A stretch of 64,000 nt of DNA, taken from assembly GCA_964434165.1 (NCBI GenBank), contig CAYSUS010000031.1, forward strand, positions 9,454-73,453, in the 5' to 3' direction. Below are positions 42,000 to 51,038 of this stretch, piece by piece. This stretch comes from CAYSUS01 sp964434165. Lineage in GTDB: Bacteria; Planctomycetota; Planctomycetia; Pirellulales; Thermoguttaceae. Every line of letters starts with the position of its first letter. The first letter of the stretch is position 1. A program made the translations under genes and the position numbers. The notes beneath the pieces are model-generated. The model saw nothing but the letters and a program-made list of their open reading frames with translations. It was not told the DNA's origin and made no database searches.

Positions 42000-44900
42000 T
42001 TACCGCTCCGCCGCAGCCGGCTCTGAGGGGGGGTGCTCGCGGTGGCGATGCGATGGCGGGGCCGGGATGCCGGTGAGCGTCTCGCCCAGCACGACCGTGT
42101 CCGGGGCGGCCACCTCTGCGGTGGCGGGCCGGGCTGGGGGCTGCGGGGCCAGCGGAGTCGCTTCCTTGCGACGGAAGAACAGCCGCGTGACGAAGGCCCC
42201 GGCATCGTCCAGCAGGCTGTACACGACGGGCACGACAATCAGCGTGAGCACGGTCGAGGTGGTCATGCCGCCGACGATCGTGGTCCCCAGCGGCGCTCGG
42301 GTGGCGGCCCCCTCGCCCAGCCCGATCGCCACGGGGATCATCCCCGTGATCGTGGTCATGGCCGTCATCAGGATCGGGCGGAGCCGCGTGGGGCCGGCCT
42401 TGAGAATCGCCGCGCTCTTGTCCAGGCCCTGGCTGCGGAGCAGGTTCGTGTAATCGATCAGGAGGATCGCGTTCTTGGTGACCAGGCCGGCGAGCATGAT
42501 CATGCCGATCATCGAGAAGATGTTCAGCGTCCGCCCCGTCAGGGCGAGAAGCCCCAGCGCGCCGACGATCGACAGCGGGAGCGAGAGCATCACGGTGAAC
42601 GGGTGGATCAGGCTCTCGAACTGCGCGGCCAGCACCATGTAGATCAGCACCACGGCGAGCATCAGGCTGAAGTTGATGTTGTCGAACGACTCGTCCATCA
42701 TCTCGCCTTCGCCGACGAACTTGCTGTCCACGCCGTCCGGCAGGCCGATCTGGGTCTCCATCTGGGCCACCTTGTCCAGGGCCGTGGCCAGGGGCATGGG
42801 CTCCTCGCCCGGCGCGGCCCCCTGGAGATTGGCCAGCACGACGATCTGCCGCGCGCGGTCCTGGCGGTCGATCTGCACCGGGCCGGTCCCTTCCTCGACG
42901 CGGACCACGCTGCGCAGCGGAATGAGCTGGCCGCGGTCGTTGCGCACGGGCACGTCGAGGATCGTCTCGGGCCGGTTGCGGTCGGCCTCGGCCAGGCGCA
43001 CGCGCACGTCGAACGTCTCGCCGGCCTCCTCGAAGGTGCTCACCTTACGGCCGCCGATCAGCGTGTACACGGCCGAGCCGATGTCGCTGACCGACAGGGC
43101 CAGATCCTTGGCCTTGTCGCGGTCGATGATCACGCGGACTTCGGGCTTGGTCGGGTCGTAGGTGCTGTTGACGTCCACCAGGCCCGGCAGCTCCTGCATC
43201 TTCTCCCGCATCTCGCCGGAGACCTCGACCAGCTTGTCCATGTCGCCGCCGCGGATGGCGTACTGCACCGGGGCGTGGCGGAAGCCGCCGCCGCCCACCC
43301 GCGGCACGATCTCCACGCTGAGCTTCAAATGTCCCAGGTCGGAGAGCTGGTGCCGGGCCATGGTCATGATCTGCTTCTGGCTCAGCGACCGCTCGGCCAG
43401 GGGCACGAGCTTCACCAGCACGGTGGCCACGTTGACGCGCTCCTCCACGCCCGCGCCTACCGTGGTGAACACGTCGGTCACGCACGGCAGCCCCCCCAGC
43501 CGGTGCTCGATTTCCTCGAGGATCCGGCTGGTGGCGTGGATCGACGTGCCCACGGGCGTCTGCACCTGGACGTTGAACTGGCTTTCGTCCTCCTCGGGCA
43601 GGAACTCCTTGCCGATGAAAGGCGTGATGGCCAGGCTGCTTAGGAACACGCCGAACGCGCCGAGGACGACCAGCACTCGATGCCGCAGCGCCGTCGCCAG
43701 CGCCCAGCGGTAGAACCGCTCGACGGCCTGGAACGCGCGCTCCAGGGCGTTGAACACCCGGCCGTGCTTCTGCGTGCAGGTGAGGACCCGCGAGCAGAGC
43801 ATGGGCGAGAGGGTGACGGCGAGGAACGTGGAGACGAACACCGTGAAGGCCACGGTCAGCCCGAACTCGAAGAAGAACCGGCCCACGATGCCTTCCATGA
43901 ACGCGACGGGCACGAACACCGCGCCCACGGCCAGCGAGGTGGCCACGACGGCGAAGCCGATCTCGCGGATGCCGGCGATGGCCGCCTGGATGCGCGGCAT
44001 CCCCTCTTCCATGTGGCGGTAGGTGTTTTCGAGGACCACGATCGCGTCGTCCACCACCATGCCCACTGAGACGGTCAGGGCAAGCATGGTCATCATGTTC
44101 ACGGTGAAGCCCATCGCGGCCATCAGCGTGAACGTGGAGATGATCGTCGTGGGGATGGTGATCGCGGCCACGAACGACGCCCGAAGCGAGCGCAGGAACA
44201 GCAGGATCACCACGGTGGCCAGCATGCCGCCGTTGATCAGCTCGCGGCGGGCCTCGCGCACGCTCTTCTCGACGAAGACCGAAAGGTCCTGGGCCATGGT
44301 CAGCTCGTAGCCCTGGGGCATGCGGGCTTCGATCCTCTCCAGCTCCTGCTTGACCTTGTCGGCCACGGCGACCATATTCTCGCCCGACTGGCGGCGGACC
44401 AGGAGCGAGACGGCCCGCTTGCCGTTGAGGCGCGAGAGACTGCGGAAGTCCTCCAGGCCGTCCTCGACCCAGGCCACGTCCCTAAGGCGGATCGCCGTTC
44501 CCGCGCGGTTGGCCACGATCAGCCCTTCGAACCGGTCGACCGTGGGCACCTTGCCCTTGGTCTTGACGATCATCTCGCGGGTGGCGGTCTCGACACGGCC
44601 GCCGGGCGGCTCGAGGTTCTCGTTCTTCAACGCGTCGGTCACGTCCGTGGCGCTCAGCCCGTGCGACTCGAGGGCCTCCTGGCGGAGCCAGACGCGGACC
44701 TCGCGGTCGCGGTCGCCGACCAGGCGGACGTTGCCCACCCCGCTGATGCCCTCGATCTGGGGCTTGATCACCTCGTCGGCGTAGCGGGTCAGGTCGCGGA
44801 TCGGGGCCGTGCCGGAAAGCGCGATCGACAGGATCGGCGAGCTGTTCACGTCGAACTTCTCGACGATCGGCGGGTCGATCTCCAGGGGCAGGTCGCCGCG

Positions 44901-45245
44901 CACGCCCGCCACCTTGTCGCGCACGTCCTGGCTGACGATGTCGACGTTCTCTTCCAGCTCGAACTCGATGAAGATCTGCGCCAGGCCCTCAAGGCTCTCC
45001 GACCGCATCGTCTTGATGCCGGCGATCGTGTTGACCGCCTCCTCGATCTTGTCGGTGACCTCGGTCTCGACCGTCTCCGGGTCGGCGCCCGGATAGGGCA
45101 CGGTGACCGTGACGATGGGGAACTCGACGTCCGGGAAGAGATCGACGCCGATGTTCCGGTACGCGGTGATGCCGAACACCACGAGGGCCACGGTCATCAT
45201 GGCGGCGAGGACCGGTCGGGCGATGGAGGTTTCGGCGATCTTCAC
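42000..45245 (-). CDS. RND family efflux pump (AcrB/HAE1-like inner-membrane transporter)
   Basis: This 1081-residue, 12-helix protein starts MKIAETSIARPVLAAMMTVAL. The helix-4 proton-relay pair is present (SVGMVVDDAIVVLEN, the two Asp equivalent to AcrB D407/D408). Other markers are PDVEFPIVTVTVPYPGADPETVE at the start of the porter domain and FIGKEFLPEEDESQF in the second half. The large periplasmic loops and the length fit HAE1 multidrug pumps rather than metal-specific HME ones. The gene is last of a tetR-adaptor-pump minus-strand run and overlaps the adaptor by four bases. Confidence 0.93.
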   Translation of the reverse strand: MKIAETSIARPVLAAMMTVALVVFGITAYRNIGVDLFPDVEFPIVTVTVPYPGADPETVETEVTDKIEEAVNTIAGIKTMRSESLEGLAQIFIEFELEENVDIVSQDVRDKVAGVRGDLPLEIDPPIVEKFDVNSSPILSIALSGTAPIRDLTRYADEVIKPQIEGISGVGNVRLVGDRDREVRVWLRQEALESHGLSATDVTDALKNENLEPPGGRVETATREMIVKTKGKVPTVDRFEGLIVANRAGTAIRLRDVAWVEDGLEDFRSLSRLNGKRAVSLLVRRQSGENMVAVADKVKQELERIEARMPQGYELTMAQDLSVFVEKSVREARRELINGGMLATVVILLFLRSLRASFVAAITIPTTIISTFTLMAAMGFTVNMMTMLALTVSVGMVVDDAIVVLENTYRHMEEGMPRIQAAIAGIREIGFAVVATSLAVGAVFVPVAFMEGIVGRFFFEFGLTVAFTVFVSTFLAVTLSPMLCSRVLTCTQKHGRVFNALERAFQAVERFYRWALATALRHRVLVVLGAFGVFLSSLAITPFIGKEFLPEEDESQFNVQVQTPVGTSIHATSRILEEIEHRLGGLPCVTDVFTTVGAGVEERVNVATVLVKLVPLAERSLSQKQIMTMARHQLSDLGHLKLSVEIVPRVGGGGFRHAPVQYAIRGGDMDKLVEVSGEMREKMQELPGLVDVNSTYDPTKPEVRVIIDRDKAKDLALSVSDIGSAVYTLIGGRKVSTFEEAGETFDVRVRLAEADRNRPETILDVPVRNDRGQLIPLRSVVRVEEGTGPVQIDRQDRARQIVVLANLQGAAPGEEPMPLATALDKVAQMETQIGLPDGVDSKFVGEGEMMDESFDNINFSLMLAVVLIYMVLAAQFESLIHPFTVMLSLPLSIVGALGLLALTGRTLNIFSMIGMIMLAGLVTKNAILLIDYTNLLRSQGLDKSAAILKAGPTRLRPILMTAMTTITGMIPVAIGLGEGAATRAPLGTTIVGGMTTSTVLTLIVVPVVYSLLDDAGAFVTRLFFRRKEATPLAPQPPARPATAEVAAPDTVVLGETLTGIPAPPSHRHREHPPSEPAAAER

Positions 45246-46681
45246 GAGCGGGCCTCCGTGGCGGCGACGTCCCGGTCCGCGGGAGCGCCTGCTTCGGCCG
45301 TCTGCGGGTCGGCCGCGGGCCCGGCCCGGCCCGGCCCGGCTTCCCTGGCCCGCACGGCCATGCCGTCAGCGAGCATGGGCGTGGCCTTGCCGAACGCCAC
45401 GCGCTCGCCCGGCGAGAGCCCCTTGAGCACCTCGTACCAGTCCTTCGACGGGTCTTCCTCGTCGCGGCTGGCGATGCCCAGCTTGACGCGGCGTTGCTTG
45501 ACCCGATCTCCGTCGAGGACGAACACGGCGGGCTGGCCCTCGGCGAAGGTCACGGCCGAGGCGGGCACGGCCACGGCGTCGGGCGACGAGCCGATGCTCA
45601 GCTCCACCTCGGCGAACGTGCCCGACTTGAAGAGGCCCTCCTCGTTGTCGATCCCCACCCGGACGCGGAAAGTCCGGGTCTCCGGATCGACCTTCTCGTT
45701 CACCAGGCCGACGATTCCGGGCACGTAGTCCAGCTCACGGCCCTGCCGGTCGGTGACGCCCGGCACGCGGACCTTGGCCTCGTCTTCCACGCGGATGCGT
45801 CCCTGGTAGCGCTCGGGCACGGCCACCTGCGCGAAGAGGATGCTCGGGTCCACGATCTGGAGGATCGTCGTGCTGGGCGTGGCCGTGACGTGATCGCCCA
45901 CTCCCACGTAGCGCTCGGCCACGACGGCGTCGTACGGCGCGCGGATCGTGCAGTCGTCCGCCTTCGCCCGGTACCGCTCTACCTCGGCCTCGGCCAGATC
46001 GACCTGTGCCTGGGCGATGGCCAACTCCTCCTTCATCGGGCCCGCCTCGGCCATGTCCCAGGCCGCCTCGGCCCGCTCCTTGGCCGACCGGGCGACCGAG
46101 CAGGCCAGGGCGACGCGGTCGTACTGCTCGTCGGAGATCGTCCGCTTGGCGAGCAGCGATTCGGCCCGGTCGAGGTCCGACTGGCATTTCTCCAGTTGCG
46201 CGGCGGCCTCTTCGAGCTGCGCCTTCAGTTGCCGCCGCTCCTCTTCGCGGCGCCAGGTCTTGAGCTTCTCCAGCTCGCTGCGGGCCAGCTCCAGCCTGGC
46301 CTGGGCGCCCTTGAGGGCCAGCTCGTACTCGGTCGGATCGATCCGCACCAGCACGTCGCCTTGTTTGACGCGGTGGCCGATGTCGAGCATCACGCCCTGC
46401 TCGAATCGCTGGCCGTGGAGCTGGTAGGCGATCTTGTCGCCTTCGGGGATCTCGAGAACCACGCCGTCCACCTCGGCGGCGACGTTGGCGAAGCGATAGG
46501 GGATGAGGCTGCCGTTGAGCTCGATGGATTCGATGATGGGCTGCGTCCCGACGGCGACGACCTCCACGTCGATGGGGGGGGGCTTGAGCAGCGCCTGGTG
46601 CTCCTCGGCCCCGCGGCGCGAGCAGCCCGCGGCCAGCCCGGCGAGCAAGACGGAAACGAGCAACGTGCGGCGGACCATCAT
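45242..46681 (-). CDS. RND efflux periplasmic adaptor lipoprotein (HlyD/MFP family)
   Basis: The 479-residue protein has a lipoprotein signal (LAGLAAGC lipobox, Cys near residue 20). The lipoyl-like barrel (GVVLEIPEGDKI, GDVLVRIDPTEYEL) surrounds a long coiled-coil hairpin (about 120-240, ARLELARSELEKLKTWRREEERRQ and following). The beta-barrel domain (TATPSTTILQIVDPSILFAQVAVPERYQGRI) follows. It bridges the pump to an outer-membrane channel, and no such channel gene is nearby. An Ala/Pro-rich C-terminal tail of about 60 residues is unusual. Its stop overlaps the pump start, implying coupled translation. Confidence 0.9.
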   Translation of the reverse strand: MMVRRTLLVSVLLAGLAAGCSRRGAEEHQALLKPPPIDVEVVAVGTQPIIESIELNGSLIPYRFANVAAEVDGVVLEIPEGDKIAYQLHGQRFEQGVMLDIGHRVKQGDVLVRIDPTEYELALKGAQARLELARSELEKLKTWRREEERRQLKAQLEEAAAQLEKCQSDLDRAESLLAKRTISDEQYDRVALACSVARSAKERAEAAWDMAEAGPMKEELAIAQAQVDLAEAEVERYRAKADDCTIRAPYDAVVAERYVGVGDHVTATPSTTILQIVDPSILFAQVAVPERYQGRIRVEDEAKVRVPGVTDRQGRELDYVPGIVGLVNEKVDPETRTFRVRVGIDNEEGLFKSGTFAEVELSIGSSPDAVAVPASAVTFAEGQPAVFVLDGDRVKQRRVKLGIASRDEEDPSKDWYEVLKGLSPGERVAFGKATPMLADGMAVRAREAGPGRAGPAADPQTAEAGAPADRDVAATEARS

Positions 46682-46763
46682 GGCGAGTCAGTTCCGGGAA
46701 GAGGAGGTGGGATTCGGCCGTGAGGCCGGTTTCTGCGGGGTCTCGAAGCGTTCTCGATGCGGC

Positions 46764-47396
46764 TCAACAGCGGATCCCGGTGAGGAAGTTGTCCACGGCG
46801 AACTCGGCCATGTCCGCAAGCGCGAACTCGTCGGAGTGGTAGCAGCCGAAGACCACCGTCCCGAACAGCACGCTGCCCAGAGAGTAGATCGTCTTGCGGA
46901 CGTCGACCGGCCGGAACTGGCCGGCCTCGATGCCCTGGCGGAGGATCTCGCCGAAGTACGAGATCATCGCCTCGTGGTGCTGCTTGTGCGTGTCGGGCAC
47001 GGTGCCGCGGAATTCCGCCCGGTCCTGAACGAAGACCTCGAGGTACTTCGGATGGAGTTCGAAAAACCCGGCGTACGCGAGGGCCGAAGCGCGAAGCTTC
47101 TCAACGGGCGTCTGCCGATCCTCCATCGCCTCGACCAGGAACACGCGCAGCTGCTCGAGGATCGAGAGGCTGGTGGCCCAGAACAGGTCCTCTTTGCTGC
47201 CGAAATAGCGATAAACCGTGCCCTTGCCCACCTGCGCGCGGTCGGCAATGACCTGAACGTCCGCGTTGCGGAACCCCTGATCGGCGAACACCTCGGCGGC
47301 CTGCTGGAGGATCACCTCGCGCTTGGCGTCGCGGTCCAGTACGAACCTCCCGCCGGGGGTGTCCGCGGCGTTCGGGTTCTGCTGGGTCGTGTTCAT
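46764..47396 (-). CDS. TetR family transcriptional regulator
   Basis: The 210-residue protein starts at ATG 47394-47396 behind GAGGGAGAA. The helix-turn-helix (residues about 25-70, REVILQQAAEVFADQGFRNADVQVIADRAQVGKGTVYRYFGSK) is classic TetR. The ligand domain has a C-terminal YxxG-type end (LFGTVVFGCYHSDEFALADMAEFAVDNFL). Co-directional with the adaptor and pump genes, it is probably their repressor, relieved by a pump substrate. The strong inverted repeat at 47421-47460 just upstream is a candidate operator. Confidence 0.92.
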   Translation of the reverse strand: MNTTQQNPNAADTPGGRFVLDRDAKREVILQQAAEVFADQGFRNADVQVIADRAQVGKGTVYRYFGSKEDLFWATSLSILEQLRVFLVEAMEDRQTPVEKLRASALAYAGFFELHPKYLEVFVQDRAEFRGTVPDTHKQHHEAMISYFGEILRQGIEAGQFRPVDVRKTIYSLGSVLFGTVVFGCYHSDEFALADMAEFAVDNFLTGIRC

Positions 47397-47420
47397 TCGA
47401 TTCTCCCTCTTGGGAGTGGC

Positions 47421-47460
47421 GGACGGACGCGCCCGCCCGAGCGGACGGGCGCGTCCGTCC
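47421..47460. promoter_or_regulatory. 15-bp perfect inverted repeat upstream of tetR, candidate operator
   Basis: GGACGGACGCGCCCG (47421-47435) and CGGGCGCGTCCGTCC (47446-47460) are perfect reverse complements around a 10-base spacer, 25-64 bases upstream of the tetR start. TetR proteins bind such palindromes next to their own gene. It could also fold as a stem in the transcript leader. Confidence 0.55.
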
Positions 47461-47688
47461 ATGTATTCTACCTCCCCATCGGCTGCCGATCAAACGCAAT
47501 TCCATCAAAACCCATCGACTTCCGCTGGCTTGACCTCTCGGGACAACTGCCGGGCATTTGTGGCGCGAATCGCAGGCCCACCCCCCCTTGTAGAGGAGAT
47601 GCTCGCCGGCCCGCCTCCTATAATTGATGGCTTGCTCCCCAGCACGCCCAACTAGGGCCGCAAGATCTGTCCTCCTGTCCAGCCCCCG

Positions 47689-48741
47689 ATGCAACTGGCA
47701 GAAATTACCGCCTGGCTCCGCGAAGAGGATCCGACGCGGCTCGCCGAGCTGTGGCGGCGGGCGGACGATGTGCGCCAGCAGCACGTCGGCGGCGAGGTCC
47801 ACCTGCGCGGGCTGATCGAACTCTCCAACCATTGCGTGCGCCTCTGCGGCTACTGTGGGCTGCGCGCTCCGAATCGCGACCTCGTGCGGTATCGCATGAC
47901 CGAGGACGAGGTGCTCGAGAGTGTGCAGCAGGCCGTGGGCTACGGCTACGGCACCGTGGTCCTCCAGGCCGGTGAGGACCCCGGCCTCTCCGCCGACTGG
48001 GTCGCCGGCCTGGTGCGGAGGATCAAGCGCGAGAACCCGCTGGCCGTGACGTTGAGCCTGGGCGAGCGCGACGATGAGGAACTGGCCGCGTGGCGCACGG
48101 CCGGCGCCGACCGCTACCTGTTGCGATTCGAGACGTCCCGCCGGGATTTGTACGAACGTCTCCACCCCGCCAGGCCCGGCGACGGTCGCGGCCGAAGGGC
48201 CATCCTGGACACGCTCCGCCGTCTCGGGTACGAGGTGGGAAGCGGCGTCATGATCGGTCTGCCCGGCCAGACGTACGAGGACCTCGCCCGGGACGTCCTC
48301 CTGTTCGGCGAGTTCGATCTGGATATGATCGGAGTAGGGCCGTACCTGCCCCACCCGCACACACCCCTGGCTGAGGAGGCCCTCGTTCCCCGTGCCGGAG
48401 GCAGCGATCAAGTTCCGGCCACGGAACTGATGACCTACAAGGTCGTCTCCCTGGCCCGGCTCGTTTGCCCTAGGGCGAACATCCCGGCCACCACGGCGCT
48501 GGCCACGCTCAACACGCAGTCCGGCCGTGAGCTGGGGCTGGTGCGCGGCGCCAACGTGGTGATGCCCAACCTCACGCCGCCGCAGTATCGCCGGCTGTAC
48601 GAGATCTACCCGGACAAGGCGTGCGTGGCCGAGACGGGCGAGGCCTGCCACCACTGCCTCTCGTCGCGCCTGACGCATATCGGCCGCGCGCCGGGCATCG
48701 GCCGCGGCGATTCGCCGAACTACGCGGCGCGGAAGCGATAA
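47689..48741 (+). CDS. hydE: [FeFe]-hydrogenase maturase radical SAM protein HydE
   Basis: The 350-residue protein starts at ATG 47689. The radical SAM cluster motif CX3CX2C is C49-VRL-C53-GY-C56. HydE family blocks are present: GLRAPNRDLVRYRMTEDEVLE, TVVLQAGEDPGLSADW, YLLRFETSRRDLYERLHP, GYEVGSGVMIGLPGQTYEDLA and GANVVMPNLTPPQYRRLYEIYP. HydE helps build the dithiomethylamine-bridged di-iron cofactor of [FeFe]-hydrogenase. hydG follows 319 bases downstream on the same strand. No HydF or hydrogenase gene is in the window. The accessory-cluster Cys residues vary among HydE proteins. Confidence 0.93.
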   Translation: MQLAEITAWLREEDPTRLAELWRRADDVRQQHVGGEVHLRGLIELSNHCVRLCGYCGLRAPNRDLVRYRMTEDEVLESVQQAVGYGYGTVVLQAGEDPGLSADWVAGLVRRIKRENPLAVTLSLGERDDEELAAWRTAGADRYLLRFETSRRDLYERLHPARPGDGRGRRAILDTLRRLGYEVGSGVMIGLPGQTYEDLARDVLLFGEFDLDMIGVGPYLPHPHTPLAEEALVPRAGGSDQVPATELMTYKVVSLARLVCPRANIPATTALATLNTQSGRELGLVRGANVVMPNLTPPQYRRLYEIYPDKACVAETGEACHHCLSSRLTHIGRAPGIGRGDSPNYAARKR

Positions 48742-48770
48742 TGCAGCCCATTCAGGAAGACGGAACGCGG

Positions 48771-48988
48771 AGCACGAAGCTCGAAATACGAATATCGAGA
48801 TCCGAAGCAAATCCAAAGCACGAAGTACGAATGCTCGAAACAGCACGTGCGGCGATGCGAACGGGGGTTGCGCTCCGGCGCGGCCCGCGCACGATGCTTT
48901 CGGGCCCTGAGGTTTCGGGCGTTTCCATATTCTGTCATTCGGATTTGTTTCGGATTTCGACATTCGACATTCGTATTTGGTGTCTTCT
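48771..48988. repeat. fold-back interspersed repeat between hydE and hydG
   Basis: The left arm (48771-48841) is an A/C/G-rich block of CGAA-type words (for example CGAAATACGAATATCGAG, then AAGCAAATCC). The right arm (48921-48988) is an imperfect reverse complement (GGATTTGTTTCGGATTTCG, ATTCGTATTT). A GC-rich core of about 80 bases separates them. The AT-rich, CGAA-rich composition differs sharply from the neighbouring genes. I recall similar intergenic elements recurring in planctomycete and other environmental genomes. Confidence 0.7.
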
Positions 48989-49060
48989 GCCTCGTCCCGC
49001 AAAGCCCGCAACCCCCAACTCGGCCGGTCCCGTCCGCTTTCCGCGACCCGCAGTCTGCCC

Positions 49061-50482
49061 ATGTCATCGATCACCGACAGGAAGCTGAGTGATTCGGCCA
49101 GCGACTTCATCGACGAAGCCCGCTTCGGCGCCCTCTTGTGCCTGCAGCCCTCGCGCGAGCAGGTCCGCGACGCGATCTGCAAGGCGATGGCCAAGGAGCC
49201 GCTTTCGCTGGACGAGACGGCCGTGCTGCTGGCGGCCGACGACCCCGAGTCGGTCGAGGCGATCTTCTGCGCCGCGCGGCAGCTCAAGCGGGACGTGTAC
49301 GGCAACCGGATCGTGCTGTTCGCCCCGCTCTATGTCGGCAACGAGTGCATCAACGACTGCATCTACTGCGCGTTCCGCCGGTCCAACCGCCTGGCCGTGC
49401 GGCGCACGCTCTCGGCCGAGGATCTCACGGCCCAGGTGGAATCGCTGCTGGAGAAGGGGCACAAGCGGCTGATCCTGGTCTTCGGCGAGCATCCCCATTA
49501 CAGCCCGCAGTTCATCGCCGACTGCGTGCGCCATGTGTATTCGCTCCGCGTCGGTCAAGGCGAGATCCGCCGAGTGAACGTCAACGCGGCCCCGCTCGAC
49601 CACGCGGGCTACAAGACGGTCAAGGCCGCGGGGATCGGCACGTACCAGATATTCCAGGAGACCTATCATCACGCCACGTACGGCCGCTGCCACGGGGAGA
49701 ATACCCGCAAGGGCGATTACCTGTGGCGCCTGGACGGCGTGGCCCGGGCGATGGAGGCCGGCTGCGACGACGTGGGGATCGGGGCCTTGTTCGGGCTGTA
49801 CGACTGGCGGTTCGAGGTCCTCGGCCTGGTGGCCCACGCCTTGCACATGCAAAAGCACTATCATGTCGGGCCGCACACGATCAGCTTCCCGCGGCTGCGT
49901 CCGGCCCACGGCGTGGAGCTGGACGACAGGTGGCTGGTCTGTGACCATGACTTCAAGCGGCTGGTGGCGATCCTGCGGCTTTCGGTGCCCTACACGGGGC
50001 TAATCCTCACCGCCCGGGAGCCGGCCGACCTGCGGCGCGAGGTGATGGCTTTCGGCGTGTCGCAGATCGACGCGGGGAGCCGGATCGAGCTGGGGGGCTA
50101 CACCGAGGCCGGCGACGCCCAGGTCATGGAGCGCGAGCAGTTCCAGCTCGGCGACGTGCGATCGCTGGACGAGGTGATGCGCGAGCTGCTGGTGGACGGG
50201 TACGTGCCGAGCTTCTGCACCGCGTGCTACCGGCTGGGGCGCACGGGCGAGCACTTCATGGAGTTCGCCATCCCCGGGTTCATTCAGAGAATGTGCACGC
50301 CCAACGCCCTCTCCACGCTCACGGAGTACCTGGTGGACTACGCCTCGCCCGAGACGCGCGAGGCGGGCATGAAGCGGATCGCCGAGGAGATCGGGCGGAT
50401 CCCCGAGGGCCCGCGCAAGACGGAACTCCTCGACCGGCTCCGCCGCATCCGCGAGACGGACGACCGGGATCTGTACTTCTAA
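49061..50482 (+). CDS. hydG: [FeFe]-hydrogenase maturase radical SAM tyrosine lyase HydG
   Basis: The protein has 473 residues from ATG 49061. The radical SAM motif is C96-IND-C100-IY-C103. The second cluster motif CX2CX22C is intact near the C-terminus (CTAC, then 22 residues to Cys). Family blocks FQETYHHATYGRCHGEN, DVGIGALFGLYDWRFEVLGL and GPHTISFPRLRPA are complete. HydG cleaves tyrosine to make the CO and CN- ligands of the hydrogenase H-cluster; the C-terminal cluster separates it from thiamine enzyme ThiH. Upstream in-frame starts lie in the repeat and are rejected. The pair with hydE implies an [FeFe]-hydrogenase elsewhere in the genome. Confidence 0.94.
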   Translation: MSSITDRKLSDSASDFIDEARFGALLCLQPSREQVRDAICKAMAKEPLSLDETAVLLAADDPESVEAIFCAARQLKRDVYGNRIVLFAPLYVGNECINDCIYCAFRRSNRLAVRRTLSAEDLTAQVESLLEKGHKRLILVFGEHPHYSPQFIADCVRHVYSLRVGQGEIRRVNVNAAPLDHAGYKTVKAAGIGTYQIFQETYHHATYGRCHGENTRKGDYLWRLDGVARAMEAGCDDVGIGALFGLYDWRFEVLGLVAHALHMQKHYHVGPHTISFPRLRPAHGVELDDRWLVCDHDFKRLVAILRLSVPYTGLILTAREPADLRREVMAFGVSQIDAGSRIELGGYTEAGDAQVMEREQFQLGDVRSLDEVMRELLVDGYVPSFCTACYRLGRTGEHFMEFAIPGFIQRMCTPNALSTLTEYLVDYASPETREAGMKRIAEEIGRIPEGPRKTELLDRLRRIRETDDRDLYF

Positions 50483-50621
50483 GTCGCGTCGCGCGATTCC
50501 GGCAAGAGGGGTGGGGAGCCCTGTGTGCGAAGCATCCCTCAGCTCGGGATGGCGCGCCGCCCGGCCATCCGCGCGTCGCAGCGCGATCTTCAACTCGTTC
50601 GCCGAACCCCCGTGGGCGCGC

Positions 50622-50684
50622 AAAAAAAGCTCCCGGAAAGGCCGCGTCCCAGGGGGGCAAAGGACACTGTTCTTTTCCGGGAGC
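50622..50684 (-). terminator. rho-independent-type terminator reading minus strand
   Basis: On the minus strand GCTCCCGGAAA (50684-50674) pairs perfectly with TTTCCGGGAGC (50639-50629), followed at once by TTTTTTT (50628-50622). The 11-bp stem plus T7 tract is the best intrinsic terminator in the window, though its 34-base loop is long. It would end the ABC exporter/DUF3299 transcript or a small RNA. Confidence 0.7.
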
Positions 50685-50763
50685 GATTGGACGAAACGGG
50701 CAACCGGGGCGGCGACGCGAGAAGAGGGGCGTCCTGGCCGATTGCGTCGGGGTTGGCTGTAAG

Positions 50764-50809
50764 CGAAGCGCACCGCCACTGCATCCGTGCGTGGCGGTCG
50801 AACGCTTCG
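50764..50809. ncRNA. nested hairpin, candidate structured RNA element (strand unknown)
   Basis: CGAAGCG (50764-50770) pairs with CGCTTCG (50803-50809). Inside it CCGCCAC (50773-50779) pairs with GTGGCGG (50791-50797), and then GCA (50781-50783) with TGC (50788-50790) around TCCG. An asymmetric internal loop and one bulge give the look of a functional RNA rather than a simple terminator. No tmRNA, SRP, 6S or RNase P consensus was found. Confidence 0.35.
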
Positions 50810-51038
50810 TGGTCCGCAGGAGCCTCGGTCGCCCAAAGCCCCCAGATGCAGACCCGTCCACGTGGATCGTGCGTACGCATGGCGACCCCGCCCGAGCTCA
50901 AAGCGGCGGTCATTTTCGTGCGTGTGGGCGGGAGTGTAGGAGCTATCCGATTTCGGGTCAAGGGCGAATTCTCCGCCCGTCATCCCCGACGTACCCGCCG
51001 CAAGGGAGAGAAGGCCCCGCGGGCCGCTTGCCGGCCTC

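Larger units (their letters stand above)
50483..51038. other. convergent intergenic region with strong RNA-like structures
   Basis: No coding frame is convincing across 556 bases. It holds a terminator oriented for the minus strand (50622-50684) and a nested hairpin (50764-50809). The minus-strand terminator is more than 350 bases beyond the stop of the DUF3299 gene, so there is room for a small RNA or a long 3' untranslated region. Confidence 0.5.

Noticed and set aside
50483..51038. tmRNA, SRP RNA, 6S RNA or RNase P RNA
   Set aside because: Checked by eye because smpB is near and the region is structured. None of the conserved cores (tmRNA ends, the SRP GGAAG core, RNase P CR-I/CR-V) was found.
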